Assembly (NCBI GenBank): GCA_938041955.1
Contig: CALISD010000020.1
Location: forward strand, 1 to 60,630
DNA from: an uncultured Granulosicoccaceae bacterium
GTDB lineage: Bacteria > Pseudomonadota > Gammaproteobacteria > Granulosicoccales > Granulosicoccaceae
Length of the DNA stretch: 60,630 nucleotides
Direction: 5' to 3'
The notes beneath the pieces are model-generated. The model was not told the DNA's origin, searched no databases, and saw nothing but the letters and a program-made list of their open reading frames with translations. Shown piece by piece: positions 27,229 through 34,531 of this stretch. The stretch's first letter is position 1; each line of letters starts with the position of its first letter. A program made the position numbers and the translations under genes.

Positions 27229-28647
27229 CTATTGCGTGTTGATCAGGGGTAGGAGTTTGTTGATCGCGGTCTGCAATTGCAAGTCTTTCGCTGCAATTAA
27301 CGTCGCTGCCTGTTCCGGTTTATCTTTTTTTACATCTCGCTCAAGTAGTGTTCTTTGAAACGCTCGTGCTGCAGCCGAAATGTTCAGTGAACCTGTCCTG
27401 CGAAACATGAAATCGCTATCTGTCTCTACATAGAAGTCAGGTACGATACCCGCACCGTGAATGAGTTTGTGGTCGGGTCGGCCGAAGACTGCGATGGTAG
27501 TTCTTACCGCGCCTCCAAGCGGTGACGCTAAATTAAATACTTTTTGCACCAGGCCTTTGCCAAATGAAGGTGACCCGACGATGACGCCGCGTTTGTAGCT
27601 TTTTATAGCACCGGCAACAATTTCAGAGGATGACATGCTGTCGCCGTTGATCAACACAGCCAAAGGCAGGTCGGTTTTATGTTCTCCGTGTCTGGGTAGT
27701 TGCTTGAATGCACCTGTTTTATATCTCTCACAGTACATGTCTTTTTCTGTGCTGAACATAGATACGATGGCTCGTGCTGCACGGGTGGAGCCGCCGGGAT
27801 TGTCGCGTAGGTCAAGTATGAAACCGGTAGCGCCCTGATCTAATAGTTTGGTCAGGAGATTTCCTACGCGGATATGTGTTTTACTACCAAAGCGACTCAC
27901 CTTGATGTAGCCGATATTACTATCCAGTAGCCTGGCGTCTGCATAGTGCAACTCTACCGGCGAGCGATTGACATCAATAGTATGTGTTGATTCACCGCGC
28001 AGTACTTCTATCGTGGCGATAGAGTTTTCGGGCCCCTTGAGCGCTTTTACAATTTCACTGGAGCTGAGGTTTATCAGTGGTTTGTTGTCAACGCTCACCA
28101 GCTTATCGCCCGGCAGGATGTCTTTACCATCCATTGGGCCACCGGTTAACGGACCGATAGCGAGTGGGTAATCATCTTTGACCGCTCTGAACTTCAAGCC
28201 GACACCAACGAATTTTCCATTGCGTCTGGCGTTGTATTTTTTAAGTGCTTCGGGGTAGATGTAATTGGCGTATTGATCATTGTACTGATCGACGGTCTCG
28301 AAAAGAAGCTCACGCATAATTGCAATGCGCTTTTCTTCCAGATCTTTGTTGTAGTTTATATCAGTGCTATCGAGCTCGGTTCGCGCTCTTTCCAACTGAG
28401 CATTAAATCTTTGAATAGTTTCTTCTTTGCTGGGTGGTGTCGTTTCTGTAAATATCGTGAGTTGTGTTTGTTCAATAATATTCAGTGCTTTGACAAATTC
28501 TGAATACGGTTTGGTTTTTACAGCGCTTAGAGCAGGTGTTGCAATAGTCATTGCTAATCCCAGGAACGCGGCGCAAAACGATGCACGAGCCAGAGTAGCG
28601 CGTAGAGTCCGCGTTGTTAATTGATAGTGATTAGAGTGGAAACTCAT
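27229..28647 (-). CDS. S41 C-terminal processing protease with PDZ domain
   Basis: The protein belongs to the periplasmic carboxy-terminal processing proteases (CtpA/Prc family). The start at ATG 28647 is preferred over 28689: CAGG lies seven bases before it and it gives a proper signal peptide (SFCAAFLGLAMTIATPALSA, cleavage near residue 40). After an N-terminal helical cap there is a PDZ domain with the KFVGVGLKF and GDKLVSVDNKPL segments. The protease core follows with LRDNPGGSTRAA. The catalytic Ser is in GDSMSSSEIVAG and the Lys about 25 residues on in GSPSFGKGLVQ. Family members trim C-termini of exported proteins and envelope enzymes. Confidence 0.92.
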   Translation of the reverse strand: MSFHSNHYQLTTRTLRATLARASFCAAFLGLAMTIATPALSAVKTKPYSEFVKALNIIEQTQLTIFTETTPPSKEETIQRFNAQLERARTELDSTDINYNKDLEEKRIAIMRELLFETVDQYNDQYANYIYPEALKKYNARRNGKFVGVGLKFRAVKDDYPLAIGPLTGGPMDGKDILPGDKLVSVDNKPLINLSSSEIVKALKGPENSIATIEVLRGESTHTIDVNRSPVELHYADARLLDSNIGYIKVSRFGSKTHIRVGNLLTKLLDQGATGFILDLRDNPGGSTRAARAIVSMFSTEKDMYCERYKTGAFKQLPRHGEHKTDLPLAVLINGDSMSSSEIVAGAIKSYKRGVIVGSPSFGKGLVQKVFNLASPLGGAVRTTIAVFGRPDHKLIHGAGIVPDFYVETDSDFMFRRTGSLNISAAARAFQRTLLERDVKKDKPEQAATLIAAKDLQLQTAINKLLPLINTQ

Positions 28648-28758
28648 GGTCAACCTGGCATTTAGAGAGCGTTTTTTACTGCAATTCATGCGCCGCGTGC
28701 TCGCAGCGTTAGACGGTCAGCCAGCGTCTATTCGATTGCAATATCGCGTGTCCGCAGG

Positions 28759-29700
28759 TTAGAGGTGCAGCATTCTTGGAGTGTTTGAGCGAATGACTTC
28801 ATAACCAGCAGCTTCAAGCAGGTCAGCTTTGGTTAGATCTTCAACCTTACGGCTCAAAGCCAGGCCCATTTTGTCGAGTAAAGAGGCTGTTTGAAATTGA
28901 TGGTCGTCAATGTGCTGACCGTGTGAGCTATCCCGTGGTACCAAGATGGGCCGTTTACCCATACGAAGGGAGGTGAGTGCCGTGCCTGTTCCGGCGTGAG
29001 CGATGACCACATCGGCTTCGCGCATGGCTTGTTCCAGCTCATGCGCCGGTACGACTTCTTTGCCGTCAATATTCAAATCAGACACATCAGTTGAGCCTGT
29101 TTGCCAAAGGACTGAGTCGGCCTCTGACAGGTAGTCCGCCAGGCGCACGAAAAAATCTCTGAAGCTGTAGTCTTCCATAGTCCCGACCGACACAACTGCG
29201 CGTTTGATTTTTTGTGGCTTCTGCGCCAGTGGCACAGCATCAAAGCCATCAAACACCGATCCAAGGAACTTCCACTGGTCGTTAGCCCAGGCTTCATGTT
29301 GATTGTAGAACTTGATGCCAGGTACACGGCTTAACGCCTTACCGGTGACTGACGGACCTTCGACCCGTGTCGCTGATTCAATATAGTGTGTAGGTATTCC
29401 GCGCACTGCACTGTAAGGCAGATAGGCTAAGGCGATTGCCGAGCCGGTACTGATCACAGCATCTACGTTGTACTTTCTAATGAGTTTGAATGCTTGCGGG
29501 ACATTGCGCAGTACAGAGGCGAGACCCCGCGGCTTGATATACGGTACGTATTCAACTTGCTGATCTTTCAGCATTGAGCGAGTTTGCGGTGAATCAAAGG
29601 TGACCCACACGCAGTCCTGGCTTACAGACTCGATCCGTGGCCACAATTCCGCTAGTTGCGTAAAGTGCCCGCCGCTCGATGCCACTAACATTGTGGTCAT
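28759..29700 (-). CDS. Fused Alg14/Alg13-type (PssD-PssE) glycosyltransferase
   Basis: The 313-residue protein joins an Alg14/PssD-like N-half (MLVASSGGHFTQLAELWPRI, then AVISTGSAIALAYLP and FYNQHEAW) to an Alg13/PssE-like C-half of the GT28 fold (VSVGT, VPAHELEQAMREADVVIAHAGTGT, LVPRDSSHGQH). Such pairs add the second sugar of exopolysaccharide repeat units at the cytoplasmic membrane face. The ATG at 29700 overlaps the end of a small upstream frame in an ATGA junction. With the WecG/TagA-type gene 2 kb away it suggests a dispersed surface-polysaccharide set. Confidence 0.85.
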   Translation of the reverse strand: MTTMLVASSGGHFTQLAELWPRIESVSQDCVWVTFDSPQTRSMLKDQQVEYVPYIKPRGLASVLRNVPQAFKLIRKYNVDAVISTGSAIALAYLPYSAVRGIPTHYIESATRVEGPSVTGKALSRVPGIKFYNQHEAWANDQWKFLGSVFDGFDAVPLAQKPQKIKRAVVSVGTMEDYSFRDFFVRLADYLSEADSVLWQTGSTDVSDLNIDGKEVVPAHELEQAMREADVVIAHAGTGTALTSLRMGKRPILVPRDSSHGQHIDDHQFQTASLLDKMGLALSRKVEDLTKADLLEAAGYEVIRSNTPRMLHL

Positions 29701-29963
29701 GCGCTAACGCCAATTGAGTTGGGTTGCTGTGGTCGCGGCATTGCAGCAATATCGCCGATGAGAAGGCAGTCGCTCGAACGGCTGACCGTCAAGCGGTCGT
29801 CCGAAAAACGGCAAGCCGATAGGAGGCTAGACATAATCAAGCTCTGCACGAAGTGTTGAACAAGCGAGTTGTAAGTGTTGTGATGGCCAAAACGATGAAT
29901 AATCTCAAGTGTTCTATTTTGATCGAAATTGAATCGTTGTGGCGTAACGCGCGACAGCGACAC
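29697..29963 (-). CDS. Small hypothetical ORF coupled to the glycosyltransferase
   Basis: An 88-residue frame ends in an ATGA overlap with the glycosyltransferase start, which is the main evidence for it. The product is rich in Ser, Arg and Leu, shows no known domain, and its composition is only partly protein-like. It may be a leader peptide, a small regulator or an accident. Confidence 0.25.
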   Translation of the reverse strand: MSLSRVTPQRFNFDQNRTLEIIHRFGHHNTYNSLVQHFVQSLIMSSLLSACRFSDDRLTVSRSSDCLLIGDIAAMPRPQQPNSIGVSA

Positions 29964-30029
29964 TCATACTACCTATTATCCTACAAAAAGTAGTGGACTA
30001 CATGCTTGCTTACCGAGCTGAAATAGCAA

Positions 30030-30069
30030 GGCCCGCGCCTGTCTCACAGGCAATAATTGTTAGCGGGCC
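30030..30069 (-). terminator. Nested hairpin downstream of the Ldh2-type gene
   Basis: GGCCCGC (30030-30036) pairs with GCGGGCC (30063-30069), and GCCTGT/ACAGGC (30037-30042 and 30046-30051) forms a second stem inside. On the minus strand it lies about 70 bp after the dehydrogenase stop and is followed by TTGCTATTTC, a weak T-tract. Confidence 0.5.
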
Positions 30070-30136
30070 ATAAGGCGATGATAAATAGATTGTTTTACCG
30101 GGTTTTCTGAATAATTAGGTAAGCACCGTAATTCAG

Positions 30137-31207
30137 TTAGACCTGTTCCAGCAGGCTTCGCAACTCTGATCCATTTTGATCAAAGGTTGTGCCAATTGAA
30201 ATCAGCTGTTCTACGGTCTCGGAGTCTACTTCTATACCGTTTGCCTCTCGCTCTGCTTTATGTTGTAACTCAGGTTCACCTGGCATCAGCACTTCCTTGA
30301 CGCCGTTTGCGGGTTGGCTGGATTTTATTGACTCATAGAACTCTAGCACGCGTTCTTCGATCTGTTCCTGTGTGTCAAATGCGAGGGGATCTATCAATAT
30401 CGAAAACATGTTGTTGTACACGCCGTTGGGTATGTGATTTCCGGTAGCGACTGTTTGCTTGCCAGCTACTGCCCCTGCCAGTAATTCGACGAATATGGCC
30501 AGTCCGGAGCCTTTGTGATGACCAAACGGTGTGAGGGCGCCGGTTCTGTTTTCCCAGATGGGAGTGGGATCGTCTGTCGGTTGACCGGCGTCATCAATGA
30601 CCCAGCCAATGGGGATTTTCTCTCCGCGATTGTGCGCCACGCGTACCTTGCCAAATGCCACGGTACTGGTGGCCAGATCCAGCATTGGTTTCGCGTTGCC
30701 ATTCACTGGAATGCCTATACTGATCGGATTGGTAGAAAAGCCGGCTTCACAGCTTCCGTGCGCGGCAACAAGCGGCGCATGTCCCCACACATTGACAAAG
30801 TGAATCGAAATTAATCCGTGCCGAGCACAGTATTCTGAGTAGTGCCCGGTTCGTGAAACGTGGCCACTGTTGCGTAACCCCAGTACTGCTACTTTGTGTT
30901 TGCGACAGGTCTTCATCGCGTGGTCCAGTGCCAACAGTGCCATGCGGTGACCGAATCCGCACCTGGCGTCCACCACATTCACAGCACCGCAATCAGGTAA
31001 AAACTCAGGCGTTTGATTGGGGATGAGGTTGCCATCCTTAACCTGCATACCGTATACCGGTAACATGCCGATGCCGTGTGAATCGTGGCCTGCAAGATTG
31101 GCTCTGATTAGATGGTCGGCAACAATTGCTGTTTCATCACGATCACAGCCGAATCCCGTTAAAATCGACTGCGCCAGCGCCAATAGGCTGTCTGCGGTGT
31201 ATTTCAT
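30137..31207 (-). CDS. Ldh2-type malate/L-lactate/ureidoglycolate dehydrogenase family oxidoreductase
   Basis: The 356-residue enzyme belongs to the NAD(P)-dependent LDH2/MDG2 family (malate, lactate, ureidoglycolate, 2,3-diketogulonate and delta1-piperideine-2-carboxylate reductases). The family does not have a classical Rossmann fold. Hallmarks are RANLAGHDSHGIGMLP (residues 50-65), with the catalytic His, then NSGHVSRTGHYSEYCA and the FSTNPISIGIP loop. The substrate cannot be fixed from sequence. The start is ATG 31207, and the gene is the last recognisable one of its strand before a gap. Confidence 0.9.
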   Translation of the reverse strand: MKYTADSLLALAQSILTGFGCDRDETAIVADHLIRANLAGHDSHGIGMLPVYGMQVKDGNLIPNQTPEFLPDCGAVNVVDARCGFGHRMALLALDHAMKTCRKHKVAVLGLRNSGHVSRTGHYSEYCARHGLISIHFVNVWGHAPLVAAHGSCEAGFSTNPISIGIPVNGNAKPMLDLATSTVAFGKVRVAHNRGEKIPIGWVIDDAGQPTDDPTPIWENRTGALTPFGHHKGSGLAIFVELLAGAVAGKQTVATGNHIPNGVYNNMFSILIDPLAFDTQEQIEERVLEFYESIKSSQPANGVKEVLMPGEPELQHKAEREANGIEVDSETVEQLISIGTTFDQNGSELRSLLEQV

Positions 31208-31823
31208 GATTCAGTTCTCTGCGTCAAATACGCACGTTAGTAGCGATATCGATCACTAAATTACCAGTGCTTTGCGGTGGATTGCCAGTGTTGTTTTGCT
31301 CCAAGTAGTTGATTGGCAATACAGATTGTTCTTTTTCGTCTACAGCGTCCTGAATTGTGGCGCGTAACGTGATCGGTTGTCCTCTATGCAATGGTGCCGA
31401 ATAGCCGGATGCGATACGATAATCCACGAAAATGCCGTTCAAGAATGCGGGTCCTTTAAAGGCAACGTGCAGGGCATGGCTTACAAGGCCTGTTCGCTTG
31501 TGAGTGTCGGTCGGGCAATTTAAATACAGAGTTAATAATGTTTCACTCACAAAAAATACCCAACCTTGGTAATTCAATGGTTCAATGCAGGGAGAGGTCT
31601 ACGGGAGTAGATGTCGCCTGTGTGGTTGGCCCAATGACGTTCCAAGGCGAGTAATATCGGGCGATGAGTCTGAAGCGTGACAAGCTCATGATGGAAAGGA
31701 GGCATTGCGCCCCGGTTCTGTTAACAGTGAGGCAAGCAGTGCTGGATCTGGCTGCGAGCAGTCTGGAGGCGAATACCTGTCTTTTGCGTGGATTCCCTCT
31801 TATAAAAATAACCACTACAAGCA
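31208..31823. other. 616-bp stretch with no firm gene
   Basis: Apart from the doubtful frame at 31224-31577 nothing protein-like is seen. The region separates the divergent Ldh2-type gene and the WecG/TagA-type gene and should contain both promoters. Confidence 0.4.
31224..31577 (-). CDS. Doubtful hypothetical ORF upstream of the Ldh2-type gene
   Basis: A 117-codon frame with a TTG start (no better start is available, since an in-frame stop lies at 31599-31601) ends 16 bp before the dehydrogenase. Its C-terminal half (about residues 38-117) has a fairly protein-like composition, but there is no ribosome-binding site or known domain. Confidence 0.2.
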   Translation of the reverse strand: MNYQGWVFFVSETLLTLYLNCPTDTHKRTGLVSHALHVAFKGPAFLNGIFVDYRIASGYSAPLHRGQPITLRATIQDAVDEKEQSVLPINYLEQNNTGNPPQSTGNLVIDIATNVRI

Positions 31824-32609
31824 ATGAATATATCGATGGCTGCAATGGATACCGCTAACAAGCTTACCGTGCTTGATGTGGACTTCCTGAGTATTTCCAT
31901 GGAAGAAGCATTGGCGTTGATAGAGCAGGTGATCGCCAGTGGAGATAAACAGACCGTTTCATTCATCAATGCTGACTGTCTCAATATAAGTTGTAAAGAC
32001 GAGATATATCGCAACATCCTCAATTCCCAGAGTTTTGTATTGCCTGACGGCGCAGGTATTAACATAGCCTGTCGCATGATCGGTGAAAGACTGGTTGCGA
32101 ATCTAAATGGCACTGATTTAATGCCAGAGCTATGGGATGTAGGGCGAACCAAAGGTTATCGATTCTACCTTCTTGGGGCCGCTCCTGGTGTGACCGAACG
32201 GATGAAGGCGAAGCTGGAAGAGGCGTACCCGGGTATTGATGTGGTTGGTGAGCATCATGGTTTCTTTGACCGCGAAAACGAATCGGATGCGGTGATTGAA
32301 AAAATCAACGCCACTAAACCGAATGTAGTGCTTGTGGCTTTTGGTGCGCCAAACCAGGAAAAGTGGATTTATGAAAACAAGGATAAGGTAAGCAGTAATC
32401 TCTTGATTGGTGTGGGTGGATTATTCGATTTTTATTCAGGTGATAAGAAGCGTGCACCTGTATGGATGCGCAAGTCCGGTATGGAATGGATGTACAGACT
32501 GTACCTTGAGCCCGGGCGATTATGGCGACGCTACATTGTGGGCAATCCGTTGTTTGTTTATCGGGTTTATAATTGGAAGCGCGCCAGGCGCGCCGATAAG
32601 AGTCAGTAA
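31824..32609 (+). CDS. WecG/TagA/CpsF-type glycosyltransferase
   Basis: The 261-residue GT26-family enzyme transfers a sugar, N-acetylmannosamine(uronic acid)-like in known members, onto an undecaprenyl-linked acceptor. Markers are SFINADCLNI (residues about 45-54), LPDGAGI, the FYLLGAAPGV glycine-rich loop and VVLVAFGAPNQEKWI. A Lys/Arg-rich C-terminal tail (WRRYIVGNPLFVYRVY and beyond) anchors such enzymes to the membrane. The first ATG is at 31824, with further in-frame Met codons at residues 5 and 8. Substrate assignment is by family only. Confidence 0.88.
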   Translation: MNISMAAMDTANKLTVLDVDFLSISMEEALALIEQVIASGDKQTVSFINADCLNISCKDEIYRNILNSQSFVLPDGAGINIACRMIGERLVANLNGTDLMPELWDVGRTKGYRFYLLGAAPGVTERMKAKLEEAYPGIDVVGEHHGFFDRENESDAVIEKINATKPNVVLVAFGAPNQEKWIYENKDKVSSNLLIGVGGLFDFYSGDKKRAPVWMRKSGMEWMYRLYLEPGRLWRRYIVGNPLFVYRVYNWKRARRADKSQ

Positions 32610-32660
32610 GACCTGCACCACAGGTAAATGCTCGTATATTGTTTCGAGCGATGTACTCAT

Positions 32661-32906
32661 ATGAGTCGACTGACCCGGGCGATTCATTTTAAAAAATACG
32701 TTCAACCTGAGCCGAAGATACGTAACTGTGCAAAGTCGTCTGCGCTCTATTCAGCCGCCTCTTCGGGGGCTCGGCATTTGTCCAACGGTAGCAAAGCAGC
32801 TCGTAAGGCTGCATTCATTGCCGGCGAGCTGATGCCCTGGTTGCTGAGTAAAGGCCGACACATGACAAGCGCTGTGATGAACTATTTGAAACAGCGGGCG
32901 AGTTGA
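32661..32906 (+). CDS. Small basic hypothetical protein
   Basis: The frame from ATG 32661 encodes 81 residues, basic and Ala/Ser-rich, with a helical C-terminus (RKAAFIAGELMPWLLSKGRH). It lies 51 bp after the WecG/TagA-type gene and ends 10 bp before the convergent hemH stop. The composition is protein-like, but no family is recognised. Upstream signal and domain evidence is lacking. Confidence 0.35.
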   Translation: MSRLTRAIHFKKYVQPEPKIRNCAKSSALYSAASSGARHLSNGSKAARKAAFIAGELMPWLLSKGRHMTSAVMNYLKQRAS

Positions 32907-32916
32907 GAAAGACAGT

Positions 32917-34017
32917 CTATGCATTCGCCCCAAGTGCCAGCGCCCTCTGCTTTGAGGCGGCCAGAACATCTGCTTTATTCACATCAATCTGCAGTGCTTC
33001 CGGCCATCCACCAGTGTGCCGCTCAATCAGTGATGAGAGCATATCAATATGGGTGGTGTGGTCGTTCAGGGCCGGTATATAGCTAAACTCTTCTCCACCT
33101 GCATCCATAAAGTATTCGCGATTTTCTTCATCGATTTCTTCAATAGTCTCGAGGCAATCTGCAGCAAAGCCGGGGCAGACCACATTGATGCTCTTGATGC
33201 CCTGGGCGGGAAGGCTTTTCAGCGTCTCATCACAATACGGTTGCAACCACGGCTCGCGTCCGAAGCGTGATTGAAAAACTACCCGGTAGTCATCTTGCGT
33301 AAGCTGCAACTCGTCGGCAACAAGACGTGAGGTCGCCTGACATTGGCAAAAGTACGGGTCACCTGAGGTTCTGTATCTCTGAGGTATGCCATGGTAGGAC
33401 ATCACCAGTTGTTGTGCTCTGCCGTGTTGTTGCCAGTGCTCTCTAATGGTTTGTGCCAGTGCTTCTATGTAGGCCTTTTCATCAAAGTACTGATTAACAA
33501 ATCGACACTCTGGCAGCCATCGCAGCTTGCTCAGTTGCCGTGTGACTTCGTCAAATACTGAGCCAACAGTCGATCCGGAATATTGTGGATACATGGGAAC
33601 AATGATCAGGCGTCTGACGTTTGCGCCGCGCAACTCGGTCAATGCGTCGGCTATAGATGGATTGCCGTAGCGCATTGCTAAAACTACTTTTGCCTTGCTT
33701 GTATTGGCGAGCTTTATGCCGAGTGCTGCAGCTTGCTTTTTACTTATGCTGAGCAACGGTGAGCCTTCCTTTTCATCCCAAACTGATTTGTATGCCTCGG
33801 CTGTTTTTGCCGGTCGCACCCTTAAAATTACGCCGTTTAATATTAACCACCATAGGGCTCGCGGAACTTCGACGATTCGCGGATCGCTAAGGAATTCTTT
33901 TAAGTAGCGTCTTACGTCCGGCACGTCGGTAGAGTCTGGAGTGCCCAGGTTCACGAGCAGTACACCCAGGCGTGAAGGGCTGCCGTGCTGGTAATCCGAA
34001 TCTCCTATATATTTCAT
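32917..34017 (-). CDS. hemH: Ferrochelatase
   Basis: HemH inserts Fe2+ into protoporphyrin IX, the last step of heme synthesis. The 366-residue sequence starts with GVLLVNLGTPDS (residues 18-29). The metal-binding His is in SYHGIP (about 207) and the partner Glu in DCLETIEEIDEE. PMYPQYSGSTVGS is the conserved porphyrin-loop segment. I find no obvious Cys cluster for a [2Fe-2S] site. The length is a little above E. coli HemH (320) because of the N-terminal extension. It is divergent from priA across a 514-bp gap. Confidence 0.96.
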   Translation of the reverse strand: MKYIGDSDYQHGSPSRLGVLLVNLGTPDSTDVPDVRRYLKEFLSDPRIVEVPRALWWLILNGVILRVRPAKTAEAYKSVWDEKEGSPLLSISKKQAAALGIKLANTSKAKVVLAMRYGNPSIADALTELRGANVRRLIIVPMYPQYSGSTVGSVFDEVTRQLSKLRWLPECRFVNQYFDEKAYIEALAQTIREHWQQHGRAQQLVMSYHGIPQRYRTSGDPYFCQCQATSRLVADELQLTQDDYRVVFQSRFGREPWLQPYCDETLKSLPAQGIKSINVVCPGFAADCLETIEEIDEENREYFMDAGGEEFSYIPALNDHTTHIDMLSSLIERHTGGWPEALQIDVNKADVLAASKQRALALGANA

Positions 34018-34531
34018 TTTTTGCTCGTTTTATTAAATTAATGCGATAGTTTATCTGACATTGAAGTCGGCGAATCGTATAAAGGCAACTGTTTGGTTTG
34101 TCGTGCATCGGTGACGATATGGGCAGTAAACAATGAAAGGTGGTTGTCGGGAAATTGACGCCAACTCAGTTTACGATAGATGTTCTGATACGTGAATCTG
34201 CCTGGAAAATCAGCTTTTGGGTGGCTGAACTCCTATCTAAACAGTGTTTGCTGTTGTCTTTCAGCAGACACAGATGTGTTGCAATAGTTAATCACCGTGC
34301 AATTGCTGATACGTGACTTATGCACATTCTAAATTTTTGGTCAGATTGCCTAACTTAACTTGATCCGCAAAGCAATAGCTTTCTTTAAAATTATGCTAAG
34401 TCTCTGTAAACATTGTCTTTATATGTAGAAACAAAGCATCGTCAGAATATTTAGTATGATGATGGCGGCGCGGTATTACCGGGTCGGTTTGAGATTTTTC
34501 CACAGAGTTATCCACAGGCAAATCCTTGGCC
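34018..34531. other. 514-bp divergent region between hemH and priA
   Basis: The region has an AT-rich middle and holds no convincing coding frame. Towards its right end lie two DnaA-box-like sites (listed separately). Both the hemH and priA promoters must be here; I cannot fix them. Confidence 0.5.
34496..34516 (+). promoter_or_regulatory. Tandem DnaA-box-like sites upstream of priA
   Basis: TTTTCCACA (34496-34504, one mismatch to the TTATCCACA consensus) and the exact consensus TTATCCACA (34508-34516) form a 12-bp direct repeat ending 15 bp before the priA ATG. They could be DnaA-binding sites that affect priA, or a chance match. Confidence 0.55.
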
